From the NCBI RefSeq assembly GCF_022899245.1, contig NZ_JALJAZ010000001.1, positions 42,501 through 106,500 on the forward strand: 64,000 nt of DNA, given 5' to 3'. The notes under the pieces were generated by a model. That model had not been told where the DNA came from and searched no databases. It saw only the letters and a list, made by a program, of their open reading frames with translations. Position numbers and translations under genes: made by a program. Each line of letters begins with the position of its first letter. Positions within the stretch are counted from its first letter, which is position 1. This DNA is from Falsirhodobacter halotolerans. Its GTDB lineage: Bacteria > Pseudomonadota > Alphaproteobacteria > Rhodobacterales > Rhodobacteraceae. Positions 20,250 through 29,207 of the stretch are shown here, one piece after another.

Positions 20250-20590
20250 CTTGCAGTGCTGCACTGCCGTCAGACCGCCTCCTCATCCGTGCCGACAACG
20301 CCCCGGAGTTCATCGTCCAATCCGTTCGGGACTGGATCAGCGCCATCGAGGCGAAAACGGCTTGCATCGGGTCCCGATTGACGCGGGAGAACGGATACCT
20401 TCAACACCCATTTCCGCGATGAGATGCTGAACGGGGAGATCTTCTACATCCCCCGTAGGCATAGACTCAGATCGGGCAAGGGAGAAGGCACCCTTATACG
20501 AAATGGTCCCACAGCGCATTGCTCTATCGCCCACCGGCTCCGGACACCATCGTCGAGTTGGTCCATATACCGGGCGTGCACGGGCGTTGA
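20250..20590 (+). pseudogene. IS3-family transposase (OrfB) remnant
   Basis: Pieces of an IS3-type integrase-like transposase appear in successive frames. The first, IRADNAPEFIVQSVRDW, carries the second catalytic aspartate region. Then come ENGY and, after a frameshift near 20400, FNTHFRDEMLNGEIFY. After another shift it reads SHSALLYRPPAPDTIV. This order matches the C-terminal half of IS407-group OrfB. The N-terminal half, OrfA and both terminal repeats are missing, so it is a dead scar. It separates the TetR/SDR pair from the thiolase operon. Confidence 0.8.
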
Positions 20591-20657
20591 AAACGGGCCA
20601 AGTTCCTCGGGCCAAGATCGGTCCGGTCCGCAAGCTCCGAAGCACTTCCTTCGCCGC

Positions 20658-21830
20658 CTATCTTTCGACGCAGAGGGTCATGCCCATACCGCCGCCGATG
20701 CACAAGGTGGCCAGTCCGCGTTTCAGATCGTTGCGTTGCAGGTCGTGCAGGAGGGTGACCAGAATGCGGGCCCCCGACGCGCCGATCGGATGGCCAAGGG
20801 CGATGGCCCCGCCATTCACGTTCACGATCTTCGGGTTCCAGCCCATTCCTGCGTTGACGGCGCAGGCCTGTGCGGCAAACGCCTCGTTGGCCTCCACCCG
20901 ATCCAGATCGTCGATCGTCCAACCCGCCTTCGTCAGCGCCGCCTTGGAGGCGGGGATCGGCCCCGTGCCCATCATCGCGGGATCGACCCCCGCAGTGGCC
21001 CAGCTGGCAATACGGGCCAGCGGGGTCAGACCCCGCCGCGCGGCCTCGGCCTCATGCATCAGGACCACGGCCGCCGCCCCGTCGTTCAGGCCCGAGGCGT
21101 TGCCCGCCGTGACGGTGCCGTTCGCATCGAACGCGGGCCGCAGCTTGCCCAAGGCGTCTGCGCTGGTCTCCGGGCGCAGATGGTCGTCGGCATCCACCAC
21201 AGCGGTGCCCTTGCGGCCTTCGATGTGGACGGCGGCGATCTCGTCGCGAAAGCGGCCGGCGGCTTGCGCATCGGCGGCGCGTCTTTGGCTGGTCAGGGCG
21301 AAGGCGTCCTGCGTCGCGCGGTCCAGACCGAACTGCCGCGCGACGTTTTCCGCCGTGATGCCCATATGATAACCGCCGAACGCGTCCATCAGCCCGTCGG
21401 CCACCATCGTATCCACAAGGCTGACATTGCCCATTTTCGTGCCCGTGCGCAGCATCTGGCAATGTGGGGCGCGCGACATGGATTCCTGCCCCCCCGCCAC
21501 GACGACCGACGCATCGCCGAAGGCGATCTGTTGCAGGCCCAAGGCCACGGCGCGCAGCCCCGAGCCGCACACCTGATTGATACCGAAGGCCGTCGCGGTG
21601 TCGGGAATGCCCGCCTTAATTGCGGCCTGCCGCGCGGGGTTCTGTCCGGCCCCCGCCGTCAGAACCTGCCCAAGGATGACCTCGTTCACCTCACTCGGGT
21701 CCACCGTCGCGCGCCGCAGGGCGGCCTTGATCGCGGTGGCCCCCAGGTCATGCGCGGGAACGGCGGCCAGGGGGCCGAGAAAGCTGCCGACCGGCGTGCG
21801 CGCGGCGCCGACGATGACGATGGCCGTCAT
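20658..21830 (-). CDS. Acetyl-CoA acetyltransferase (thiolase)
   Basis: A 390-residue thiolase that cleaves acetoacetyl-CoA to two acetyl-CoA, or condenses them. The nucleophile is Cys88 in [10 protein letters not shown]; the other catalytic residues are His347 in GHPIGASG and Cys377 in CIGGGMG. The start [13 protein letters not shown] at 21830 overlaps the CoA-transferase B gene by four bases (ATGA); the longer open frame is a shadow. Together with the two CoA-transferase subunits it completes acetoacetate use: activation by CoA transfer, then thiolysis. It is the last gene of the operon. Confidence 0.95.
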   Translation of the reverse strand: MTAIVIVGAARTPVGSFLGPLAAVPAHDLGATAIKAALRRATVDPSEVNEVILGQVLTAGAGQNPARQAAIKAGIPDTATAFGINQVCGSGLRAVALGLQQIAFGDASVVVAGGQESMSRAPHCQMLRTGTKMGNVSLVDTMVADGLMDAFGGYHMGITAENVARQFGLDRATQDAFALTSQRRAADAQAAGRFRDEIAAVHIEGRKGTAVVDADDHLRPETSADALGKLRPAFDANGTVTAGNASGLNDGAAAVVLMHEAEAARRGLTPLARIASWATAGVDPAMMGTGPIPASKAALTKAGWTIDDLDRVEANEAFAAQACAVNAGMGWNPKIVNVNGGAIALGHPIGASGARILVTLLHDLQRNDLKRGLATLCIGGGMGMTLCVER

Positions 21831-22483
21831 GCCGCCGCTCCCGACAGATCGACGGTGAAGCGCGCCTCGGTCCGGGCGGCGACCTCGTCCACCGTGACGC
21901 CGTCCGCAAGCTCGATCAGGCGCATGTCCGCAGGTCCGCGCCGGGCGATGGAAAAGACGCCAAGATCGGTGATGACCAGATCGGCCACCCGTTTCCCGGT
22001 CAGGGGCAGGGTGCATTCGGTCAAGAGCTTTGCCTGATCCCTGGCGCTGTGTTCCATCACCACGACGACGCGCTTGACCCCGGCCACCAGATCCATGGCC
22101 CCCCCCATGCCCTTGACCATCTTGCCCGGTATCATCCAGTTCGCCAGATCGCCGCCTTCGGACACCTGCATCGCGCCAAGGATGGACAGGTCGATATGCC
22201 CGCCCCGGATCATGCCAAAACTGTCGGCGCTGGAAAAGAAACTGGTCTGGGGCAGGGCGGTGATGGTCTGCTTGCCCGCATTGATCAGGTCGGCATCCTC
22301 GGCACCGTCGAAGGGAAAGGGGCCCATGCCCAACATCCCGTTTTCGCTTTGCAGGCGGACGTCCATGCCATCGGGGATGAAGTTGGCCACAAGGGTGGGA
22401 ATGCCGATCCCAAGGTTGACATAGAAGCCGTCCTGCAATTCACGGGCGGCGCGGGCCGCCATCTGGTCGCGTGTCCAGGGCAT
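21827..22483 (-). CDS. scoB: 3-oxoacid CoA-transferase, subunit B
   Basis: A 218-residue beta subunit of a family I CoA-transferase (SCOT/AtoA type). The catalytic glutamate is Glu47 in the SENGMLG motif, which forms the covalent CoA thioester, preceded by the glycine-rich NLGIGIPT. It moves CoA from succinyl-CoA or acetyl-CoA to acetoacetate or a related 3-oxoacid. Its start overlaps the stop of subunit A by a single base and its end overlaps the thiolase start by four, so the three genes are coupled. Confidence 0.92.
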   Translation of the reverse strand: MPWTRDQMAARAARELQDGFYVNLGIGIPTLVANFIPDGMDVRLQSENGMLGMGPFPFDGAEDADLINAGKQTITALPQTSFFSSADSFGMIRGGHIDLSILGAMQVSEGGDLANWMIPGKMVKGMGGAMDLVAGVKRVVVVMEHSARDQAKLLTECTLPLTGKRVADLVITDLGVFSIARRGPADMRLIELADGVTVDEVAARTEARFTVDLSGAAA

Positions 22484-23196
22484 CAGGCCACCTCCGCCGG
22501 GCGCGGTCGCACGGTGCGCTGTTCGATGCGTTTTTCGGAATTCGGCACATGCACGATGCGATCCACGAAGATGCCGGGCGTGTGGATGTGATCGGGGTCG
22601 AGATCGCCTGTGGGCACAAGATGCTCCACCTCGGCGATCGTGATCGTTCCGGCCGTCGCCATCATCGGGTTGAAGTTTCGCGCCGTCATCCGATAGACGA
22701 GGTTGCCCTCCGCATCCCCCTTCCAGGCGTGAACAAGGCTCAGATCCGCGACCAATCCGGTTTCCATGACATGATCCTCGCCGTGAAACGCGCGCACCTC
22801 CTTGCCCTCGGCGATGAGGGTGCCGACGCCGGTCTTGGTGAAAAAGGCGGGAATGCCCGCCCCGCCCGCGCGGATGCGCTCGGCCAGCGTGCCCTGCGGA
22901 TTGAATTCCAGCTCCAGATCCCCCGACAGGTATTGTTCGGCGAACAGCTTGTTTTCACCGACATAGGACGAGATCATCTTGGCGATCTGCCGTGTCGCCA
23001 AAAGCCGCCCAAGACCGAACCCGTCGACCCCGGCATTGTTGGAGATCACGGTCAGATCCCGCGCGCCCGACCTTTCGATCCCTTCGATCAGGGATTGCGG
23101 AATGCCGCACAGGCCAAACCCCCCGGACATGATCGTCATTCCGTCGCGCAGCACCCCCTCCAGGGCCTCCGCCACGGTCGCATGAACCTTGCGCAT
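22483..23196 (-). CDS. scoA: 3-oxoacid CoA-transferase, subunit A
   Basis: A 237-residue alpha subunit of a family I CoA-transferase. The motif [15 protein letters not shown] near residue 40 is the conserved CoA-binding loop of the family. A strong ribosome site, GGGGAGGAATTC, lies directly before the ATG. It forms a heteromer with the subunit encoded next. The gene heads the three-gene operon and is divergent from the PAS-LuxR regulator, with 73 bases between them. Specificity within the family (acetoacetate or 3-oxoadipate) is inferred from the adjoining thiolase. Confidence 0.92.
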   Translation of the reverse strand: MRKVHATVAEALEGVLRDGMTIMSGGFGLCGIPQSLIEGIERSGARDLTVISNNAGVDGFGLGRLLATRQIAKMISSYVGENKLFAEQYLSGDLELEFNPQGTLAERIRAGGAGIPAFFTKTGVGTLIAEGKEVRAFHGEDHVMETGLVADLSLVHAWKGDAEGNLVYRMTARNFNPMMATAGTITIAEVEHLVPTGDLDPDHIHTPGIFVDRIVHVPNSEKRIEQRTVRPRPAEVA

Positions 23197-23253
23197 GAAT
23201 TCCTCCCCTCCCGATACCCCGAAACCCTACGGCTTGCCTCGACCGGGCGGGTA

Positions 23254-23269
23254 GTCGTATTTCTACGAC
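23254..23269. promoter_or_regulatory. Inverted repeat at PAS-LuxR start
   Basis: A perfect 6-bp inverted repeat, GTCGTA-TTTC-TACGAC, ends one base before the ATG of the regulator. It may be the regulator's own binding site, or an RNA hairpin that limits its translation. It lies 58 bases upstream of the CoA-transferase operon. Confidence 0.5.
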
Positions 23270-23815
23270 ATGACGGCAGCGTTCCCTTTCACCCTTTCGG
23301 ATATGCCCGTGCCGATGGTCTTTGCCACGCACCGGATCATCCGCGACTGCAATGCCGAATTCGCCCGGCTTTTCGGCTATGACCGGGCGGACCTGATCAA
23401 CGGCAGCCTGGCGCGCCTCTATCCCGCCATCGCCGATTTCGTCCGCACGGGAGAGATGTGGCGCCACAATCTGCCGGGGGGCGCGGTCTATTACGATGAA
23501 CGGGTGATGGCCGATGCCGGGGGGACGCGGTTCTGGTGCCGCGTCCATGGGCGCACCCGCGATCCGGTCGATCCCTTCGCCTGGGCGCTTTATTGTTTCG
23601 AACCGATCAGCCGCCCGGTGTCTCGAAAGACGCTCAGCCTGACCGGACGGCAACGGCAGATCCTGACCCTTGTGGCGCAAGGCAAGACAAGCGCGGTGAT
23701 CGCGGAGGAAACCGGCCTCTCGCGCCGCACCGTGGAGGCGCATCGCCTGCGCCTGACCCGCGCCGTGGGCGTTGAAAATTCGGCCCAGCTGATCGCGTGG
23801 TTCCTGTCCGAATGA
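23270..23815 (+). CDS. PAS-LuxR transcription regulator
   Basis: A 181-residue regulator with an N-terminal PAS-like sensor domain (about residues 5-115, starting PMVFATHRIIRDCNAEFARL) and a C-terminal LuxR-type helix-turn-helix (about 120-180, with LTGRQRQILTLVAQGKTSAV and GLSRRTVEAH). It has no receiver domain, so it is not a standard response regulator. It is divergent from scoA and probably switches the acetoacetate operon on in response to a small molecule or redox state bound by the PAS domain (inference). Confidence 0.85.
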   Translation: MTAAFPFTLSDMPVPMVFATHRIIRDCNAEFARLFGYDRADLINGSLARLYPAIADFVRTGEMWRHNLPGGAVYYDERVMADAGGTRFWCRVHGRTRDPVDPFAWALYCFEPISRPVSRKTLSLTGRQRQILTLVAQGKTSAVIAEETGLSRRTVEAHRLRLTRAVGVENSAQLIAWFLSE

Positions 23816-23818
23816 TCG

Positions 23819-23839
23819 CCCCCCGTGACGACCGGGGGG
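23819..23839. terminator. Bidirectional hairpin between LuxR and IclR genes
   Basis: A perfect 7-bp G+C stem, CCCCCCG-TGACGAC-CGGGGGG, fills the 26-base gap between two convergent genes. It can serve as a terminator on both strands, although no long T-run follows. Confidence 0.6.
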
Positions 23840-23841
23840 GC

Positions 23842-24489
23842 TTAGTCCGTGAGGCGCAACCGGTCCCGGGCCTCCAGCAAAAGCCGGCCTGCCTGCCCCC
23901 GCGCGTCTTCCCCGAACCGGCTCAGGATCCCCGAGACACAAAGCGCGCCCCTCAGGTCCCCGTCCGGTGCGGTGATGCGTACGGCGACCGCCGCCACATC
24001 GGGATTTCGTTCGCCAAGGGACACGAACACCGTCGGGGCGTCGTCCCGCGCGCTCAGCGCATGTCCCGCAGCGCCTCGGTCGATGCTCAGACGCGACCCC
24101 TCATCCAGATGATGGCGCACGGGGTTCGGAGAGTTCTGACGATAAAGGCATATGCGCTCTTCCTGCTTGCGCACATAGAACGAGGCCGTCTCGCCCGTCA
24201 GATCGACCAGCCGGCGCAGTTCGGGCCGGATCTTTTCGCCCAGATCGAAGCGCCGCCGGAACAACGCGCCCAAGCGCCAGACATTCGCGCCGAGCGCGTA
24301 TCGCCGGTCGGAATCCCGTGTCACGAAACCGAACAGGATCAGGGAATTGAGCAGTCGGGGAAGGGAGCTTTTCGAGATCCCCGTCTCCGCCGCCAATTCA
24401 GTAAGGCTGAACGAACTGCGCTCTTCTGAGAAGGCATCAAGGATCGACAACGCCTTCTCGACCGCTTCGACGCGCTGTTCTGAGGACAT
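23842..24489 (-). CDS. IclR-family regulator
   Basis: A 215-residue IclR-type regulator. An N-terminal winged helix (VEAVEKALSILDAFSEE, then LTELAAETGISKSSLPRLLN) is followed by the ligand-binding domain (TGETASFYVRKQEERICLYR ... PDVAAVAVRI). The ATG at 24489 puts the helix-turn-helix at the usual position; the frame is open upstream but that part is unrelated. It is divergent from the CoA-transferase/lyase pair and should control it through the strong inverted repeat in the gap. Confidence 0.88.
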   Translation of the reverse strand: MSSEQRVEAVEKALSILDAFSEERSSFSLTELAAETGISKSSLPRLLNSLILFGFVTRDSDRRYALGANVWRLGALFRRRFDLGEKIRPELRRLVDLTGETASFYVRKQEERICLYRQNSPNPVRHHLDEGSRLSIDRGAAGHALSARDDAPTVFVSLGERNPDVAAVAVRITAPDGDLRGALCVSGILSRFGEDARGQAGRLLLEARDRLRLTD

Positions 24490-24524
24490 AGTGGCTGTTC
24501 CATTGAGTGAAACCAGGGTTCCGC

Positions 24525-24557
24525 ACTGTGGACACATCCTGCGGGATTGTCCACTGT
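24525..24557. promoter_or_regulatory. Candidate IclR operator
   Basis: A perfect inverted repeat, GTGGACA-N13-TGTCCAC (24528-24554), whose arms extend to ten bases with one mismatch. The 13-base spacer is itself partly symmetric (ATCC-TGCG-GGAT). It lies 38 bases upstream of the IclR start and about 145 upstream of the CoA-transferase. It is the best operator candidate in the window. Confidence 0.7.
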
Positions 24558-24699
24558 CGCAGCAGACGGAGGGGAGGTCGTGACAAGGAGGATGCCCCAT
24601 GAACACATCGCGCGCCACCGGTGATGCCGAATGGACCATCCCGCTGATGGCCGCCAGACCACGCACGCGCGTTTCCGTCATCACCTTCGGGGACATGGC

Positions 24700-25884
24700 A
24701 TGACCTCGCAAAGCCGGTCCGTCTCCCCCCTTTCGGGCATCCGGGTTCTGGACATGACGAACGTGCTGGCGGGCCCGTTCGCGTGCCAGCAGCTGGCGCA
24801 TCTGGGGGCCGAGGTCATCAAGATCGAGATCCCGGGGCGCGGCGACCTTGCCCGTCAGTTGGGCGCATCGCGGGATCTGTCGGCCGACCTGATGGGCGTG
24901 TCCTTTCTGGCGCAGAATGCCGGGAAAGGGTCGGTGGAACTCGATCTGAAGACCGACGAGGGCAAGGCCGATTTTCTGGCCCTGGTCGCAACCTCCGATG
25001 TCGTGGTGGAGAATTTCCGCCCCGGCGTGATGGATCGGCTGGGACTGGGATGGGAGGTGCTGCGCGCCCGCAAGCCCGATCTCGTCTATTGCGCCATTTC
25101 GGGCTTCGGTCAGACGGGTCCATGGGCGAACCGCCCGGCCTATGACCAGATCATCCAGGGGGCCGCCGGGGTCATGGCCGTCACCGGCACGCCCGAGGTG
25201 ACCCCGCTGCGCGTCGGCTTTCCCGTGGCGGACACGATCGGCGGGCTGACCGCCGCCATGTCGATCTGCGCTGCCCTGGCCGATCGTGGCGAGGCGCGGT
25301 TCATCGACGTGTCCATGCTGGAGGCGACGGTGGCGACGATGGGCTGGGCCGTGTCGAACTGGCTGGTGGCGGGGGTGCCGCCGGCGGTGATCGGCAACGA
25401 GAACATGACGGCGGCCCCCTCCGGCGCGTTTCAGACGCGCGACGGGCTTTTGAACATCGCCGCCAACGAACATCGCCAGTGGGAGGCGCTGTGCCGCCAT
25501 ATCGGCTGCGACCATCTGCTGACCCATCCCGATTACCGCCAGCGCGAGGATCGCAAGGCCAACCGCGATGCCCTGCGGGGGGAGATCGAGGCGGCGCTGG
25601 CCCGCAAATCCGCCCGCGAGTGGGAGGCGGAGCTGAACCCGATCGGCGTGCCGAGCGGCGCGGTCCTGAAGGTCGAGGAGGTTCTGGCCTCCGAACACCT
25701 GTCCCAACGCGGGCTCGTCCACGACTTCGGGCCCATGGAGGGGGTCGCGGGGCAACGGCTGTCGCTGGTCGCCTCGCCCGTGACCATCAACGGCCAGCGG
25801 CCATGCGTCGCCGCCCCGCCGCCGCGGCTGGGTCAGGACACCGAACGATACCTGCGCGGGCGGGACAAGGAGAAAACACGATGA
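24700..25884 (+). CDS. Class III CoA-transferase (CaiB/BaiF type)
   Basis: A 394-residue family III CoA-transferase. It has the N-terminal GIRVLDMTNVLAGPFACQQL block, the LGAEVIKIE nucleotide-binding turn and VYCAISGFGQTGPW, followed by RPAYDQIIQGAAG; the aspartate there is the expected catalytic residue. The start at 24700 has GGGGACA upstream; the frame open before it is unrelated. Such enzymes move CoA between organic acids. The stop overlaps the start of the lyase gene by four bases, so the two probably act in sequence: CoA loading of an acid, then cleavage. Confidence 0.92.
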   Translation: MTSQSRSVSPLSGIRVLDMTNVLAGPFACQQLAHLGAEVIKIEIPGRGDLARQLGASRDLSADLMGVSFLAQNAGKGSVELDLKTDEGKADFLALVATSDVVVENFRPGVMDRLGLGWEVLRARKPDLVYCAISGFGQTGPWANRPAYDQIIQGAAGVMAVTGTPEVTPLRVGFPVADTIGGLTAAMSICAALADRGEARFIDVSMLEATVATMGWAVSNWLVAGVPPAVIGNENMTAAPSGAFQTRDGLLNIAANEHRQWEALCRHIGCDHLLTHPDYRQREDRKANRDALRGEIEAALARKSAREWEAELNPIGVPSGAVLKVEEVLASEHLSQRGLVHDFGPMEGVAGQRLSLVASPVTINGQRPCVAAPPPRLGQDTERYLRGRDKEKTR

Positions 25885-26669
25885 CCGACCCCTCCGTAGA
25901 GGACTGGTGGACGACCTCGATCATCCGGATGGAGCCGGGCGTGATCGAGTTCCGCGACCGCCCCATCGAGGATCTGATCGGCACGGTCAGCTTTCCGCAG
26001 ATGATCTGGCTGATGCTGCGGGGCGATCTGCCGACCCCCGGTCAGGCCAGACTGCTCGAGGCGGCGCTGGTCGCCTCGGTCGATCACGGGCCGCAGGCCC
26101 CGTCGATCGCCATTGCGCGCATGGCCGTCACCTGCGGGGTGGGGCTGAACAACGCGATGGCCTCGGCGGTGAACGTGCTGGGGGATGTCCATGGCGGCGC
26201 GGGGGAACAATTGGTGGAGCTGTTCGGCCGGATCGACCGGGCGGGCGGACCCGCGGCAGTGCCGGAGGCGCTGAAGGCCCATCGCGCCGAACACGGCAAG
26301 TTCGTTCCGGGGTTCGGGCACCGGTTCCACAAGGACGGCGACCCGCGCGCGCCGCGCCTTCTGGGCCTGGTCGACGATCTTGCGGCCCAGGGAGAGATTT
26401 CCGGCCGGTTCGCCGCCATCGCCCGGGCCATCGAGGCCGAGCTTGCGCGAGGAAAACCCCGGGGCGTGCCGATGAACATCGACGGCGCCACGGCGGTGAT
26501 CTTCGCCGAACTGGGATTTGCCGCCCCGCTTGCGCGCGGCATCTTCTGCCTGTCCCGCTCGGTCGGCATTCTGGCCCATGCCTGGGAACAGAGCCAGCAG
26601 GGTGGCCGCAACAAGGGGCCGATGCCGCCAAACTATCTTTGGACCTATGGCGGGGCGCCGGGCGCGTGA
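25881..26669 (+). CDS. Citryl-CoA-lyase-like, short citrate-synthase homologue
   Basis: A 262-residue protein of the citrate synthase superfamily, well short of normal citrate synthase (about 370-430). The two catalytic histidine regions are visible as VLGDVHGGAGE and PGFGHRFH, followed by MNIDGATAVIF in the region of the catalytic acid, and the SQQGGRNKGPMPP tail. Short forms like this are annotated as citryl-CoA lyases, which split a citryl-CoA-type thioester into acetyl-CoA and an oxoacid. The four-base overlap with the CoA-transferase gene supports a two-step acid-activation and cleavage route. The true substrate is not known. Confidence 0.8.
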   Translation: MTDPSVEDWWTTSIIRMEPGVIEFRDRPIEDLIGTVSFPQMIWLMLRGDLPTPGQARLLEAALVASVDHGPQAPSIAIARMAVTCGVGLNNAMASAVNVLGDVHGGAGEQLVELFGRIDRAGGPAAVPEALKAHRAEHGKFVPGFGHRFHKDGDPRAPRLLGLVDDLAAQGEISGRFAAIARAIEAELARGKPRGVPMNIDGATAVIFAELGFAAPLARGIFCLSRSVGILAHAWEQSQQGGRNKGPMPPNYLWTYGGAPGA

Positions 26670-26676
26670 CGGCCCG

Positions 26677-28257
26677 CTACAGCCGACCCACGATCCTGTC
26701 CGCCACACGCAGGGCATTCGCGATGATGGTCAGCGTCGGGTTCACCGCACCGATCGACGGGAAAAAGCTGGCATCGGTGACATAGAGGTTGTCGATCCCA
26801 TGCGCGCGGCAATCCAGATCGAGGACGTCGCGATCCGGGTCCGGGCCGAAGCGCAGTGTGCCCGCCTGATGCGCCGTGCCACCGATGGGCGTGTTCTTGC
26901 CCAGATACAGCGCGCGGTCCATCAGATGCGGGTGGATCGCGCCCTTGTCGCAGATGGTGCGCAGCATTTTGCGCAGGGCGTTGTGCCCGTCCATGTTGGT
27001 CGGCGTCAAATCCAGATGGACCTGACCGTTGCGATAGAAGATCCGGTTGTCCGCGATGGGCAGATCTTCCGAGGTCAGCCAGAAGTCGATCGAATGCCCG
27101 GCGATCCAGTCGAACGGCTTTTCCGGCAACCATTGCAAAAAGGACGGCAGCCCTTCCGCCTCGATCTGGGTGCCGTCCGATTTGCCGACCATCTGGATAT
27201 GCCCCAGCGGAAAATCATGGGGGTTCATCGGCGATTTCGGATGGGCGTGATAAAAGTCGTTGAGGCCGAGGGTCTTCTGAAACTCCGTCGGATTGGGATC
27301 CTTGGAGATGGCCATCACCGTCGCATTGTTGTGCCGCATGTAGTTGCGCCCGACCTGACCCGACCGGTTGGCCAGACCGTCCGGGTGCCGGTCGCTACCC
27401 GAGCGCAAGAACAGGAGGGCCGAGGACAGCGCCCCGCAGGCGACGACCACGATGTCGCCCCGGATCATGTGGGTGCGGCCTTCGATCACCGTTTCCACCC
27501 CCGTGACGCTGGTGCCCGCCGCATCGGTCACAAGCCGTTCGACATAGGCGTTTTTCAGCAGCGTCAGATTCGGATGGGCGGCAAGGGCCGGGTCGACGCA
27601 GATCACCTGCGAATCCGACTTGCCGTTGGTCAGGCTGGGATAGCCGTCGAACGGGTCGCAACGCAGAAGGGGCGAATGCGGGGTCGCGGCCCCGGTGGCG
27701 TCCTGATCCATGAGCCCGCCCACCGGCAGGTGGAAGGGATGCAGCCCCTCGCGCGCCCAGTCGTCGGACAGTTTCTGGATGCGCGGCTCGTGCCGGATCG
27801 CGGGATGTTTGTAGGGTCTGTACGTCGGGGGTTCGGTCGGATCCTCGCCACGATGGCCGCGCACTTCGAACAGCTCTTCCGCCGCCTGGTAATAGGGTTC
27901 GAACTCGTCGTATTTCACCGCCCATTCCGGCGCGATCCCGTCGGGATGGCGGACCGCGTCGAAGTCTTCGGTGCGCAGACGGAACAGCACCGCGCCATAG
28001 ACCTTCGAATTGCCGCCGACGAAATAATGCAGGCCCGGCTGGAACGTCTCGCCCTTGGAGGACACCCACGTCTCATCGGTCTGATACCGCCCCTTGGCAA
28101 AGACCTCTTCGGTGCTCCAGTTTTCACGTTCGCGCTTGAGATAGTCACCCCGTTCGATCAGCAGCACCCGCTTGCCCGTCTGGGCCAGACGCCACGCCAT
28201 CGTGCCGCCCCCCGGCCCCGACCCCACGATGACAACGTCGTAACGATCCTCGATCAT
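26677..28257 (-). CDS. GMC-family flavin oxidoreductase
   Basis: A 526-residue glucose-methanol-choline oxidoreductase. The FAD motif VVIVGSGPGGGTMAWRLAQ is at residues 8-26 and HYFVGGNSKVYGAVL is the second FAD contact. The C-terminal half carries the expected active-site pair, a histidine in GTAHQAGTLRFG and an asparagine in AVNPTLTI. There is no Tat or Sec signal, so it should be cytoplasmic. It lies 9 bases behind cyoD and ends 7 bases from the convergent lyase gene. It probably oxidises an alcohol or sugar; the electron acceptor is unknown, but its place in the quinol-oxidase operon suggests a link to respiration. Confidence 0.88.
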   Translation of the reverse strand: MIEDRYDVVIVGSGPGGGTMAWRLAQTGKRVLLIERGDYLKRERENWSTEEVFAKGRYQTDETWVSSKGETFQPGLHYFVGGNSKVYGAVLFRLRTEDFDAVRHPDGIAPEWAVKYDEFEPYYQAAEELFEVRGHRGEDPTEPPTYRPYKHPAIRHEPRIQKLSDDWAREGLHPFHLPVGGLMDQDATGAATPHSPLLRCDPFDGYPSLTNGKSDSQVICVDPALAAHPNLTLLKNAYVERLVTDAAGTSVTGVETVIEGRTHMIRGDIVVVACGALSSALLFLRSGSDRHPDGLANRSGQVGRNYMRHNNATVMAISKDPNPTEFQKTLGLNDFYHAHPKSPMNPHDFPLGHIQMVGKSDGTQIEAEGLPSFLQWLPEKPFDWIAGHSIDFWLTSEDLPIADNRIFYRNGQVHLDLTPTNMDGHNALRKMLRTICDKGAIHPHLMDRALYLGKNTPIGGTAHQAGTLRFGPDPDRDVLDLDCRAHGIDNLYVTDASFFPSIGAVNPTLTIIANALRVADRIVGRL

Positions 28258-28266
28258 GGCTGGCTC

Positions 28267-28584
28267 CTACATCATGCGGTGGTGAAGATTGTCGAGGATC
28301 CAGATCGTCCCTCCGGCCATCAGGCCGATGATCAGGGTGGTGAACAGGATCAACTGAAGGTCGTCGCGGGTGGATCGTTTCAGGGTGATGTGCAGGAAGA
28401 ACCGGAAATGCACCACGACCTGCACAAGGGCCGTCACCGCGATCACCCCATAGGCCGTCATCGTCGGCAATCCCGCCGCCACGACCAGAAACGCCACGGC
28501 CGTCAGGATCACCGCCAACACGAAACCCACGAGATAAGAGCGCAGCTCGCGGCGTTTTTCCCGTGCGGTATGCTCGGCGCTCAT
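28267..28584 (-). CDS. cyoD: Cytochrome bo3-type quinol oxidase, subunit IV
   Basis: A 105-residue membrane protein with three hydrophobic segments (about residues 16-38, 43-65 and 77-97), as in CyoD. The stretch VVVHFRFFLHI is the conserved loop of subunit IV. It helps assemble the copper site of subunit I. Its ATG overlaps the cyoC stop by four bases. Confidence 0.92.
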   Translation of the reverse strand: MSAEHTAREKRRELRSYLVGFVLAVILTAVAFLVVAAGLPTMTAYGVIAVTALVQVVVHFRFFLHITLKRSTRDDLQLILFTTLIIGLMAGGTIWILDNLHHRMM

Positions 28585-29207
28585 GCCAGCCCCCCAAGAT
28601 AGACGACGGAGAAGATGAAGATCCAGACGATGTCCAGAAGGTGCCAGAACAGCGCAAGCCGCATGAGACGCAGCTTGACCGGGGATTGCGGGCCGAAGAT
28701 CGCCACCTGAAGGATCGACAGGATCAGCCACACGCACCCGGCGGCCACATGCAGCCAATGCGTGCCCAGAAGGGCATGAAGCGCCGAGGTCCAGCCGCTG
28801 CGCTGGGCCGAGGCGCCTTCCGAGGCCATCTTGACGAACTCGGACCCGCCCAGCCACAAAAACACCAGCCCAAGGATGAGCGTCGCGACCAGCCACATCT
28901 GAAGGCGGGCGGGCGGCTCCTTGTATTTCATGGCAAGGCTCGCCATGCCCATCGTCAGGCTTGAAAAAAGAAGCACCCCCGTTTCCAGCGCCGAGGAGGA
29001 AAGCTCCAGCACATCGCGCGGGCCGGGCCCCCCATCGGTCGAACCCATCATCGACGCATAGGTGGCGAAGAGAAGGGCGAACAGGACCAGATCGCTCATC
29101 AGGAAGATCCAGAACCCGAACAGCGTTTCCTCCGCCTGTTCATGGGTGTCGGGATCGGTGTGGCCCAGATTGATGCCGGGGTGGCGGTGATGATCGACGG
29201 CGGTCAT
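28581..29207 (-). CDS. cyoC: Cytochrome bo3-type quinol oxidase, subunit III
   Basis: A 208-residue membrane protein of the cytochrome oxidase subunit III family, with five hydrophobic segments. The motif EETLFGFWIFLMSDLVLFA is the CyoC N-terminal block, and LHALLGTHWLHVAAG plus LFWHLLDIVWIFIF are conserved in subunits III. The start at 29207 overlaps the cyoB stop by four bases; the open frame upstream of it is a shadow within cyoB. Confidence 0.94.
   Translation of the reverse strand: MTAVDHHRHPGINLGHTDPDTHEQAEETLFGFWIFLMSDLVLFALLFATYASMMGSTDGGPGPRDVLELSSSALETGVLLFSSLTMGMASLAMKYKEPPARLQMWLVATLILGLVFLWLGGSEFVKMASEGASAQRSGWTSALHALLGTHWLHVAAGCVWLILSILQVAIFGPQSPVKLRLMRLALFWHLLDIVWIFIFSVVYLGGLA

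Noticed and set aside
20424-22037. A 537-codon plus-strand frame opposite the thiolase and CoA-transferase genes
   Set aside because: Only its first few codons belong to the IS3 remnant; the rest is a shadow of the thiolase operon.
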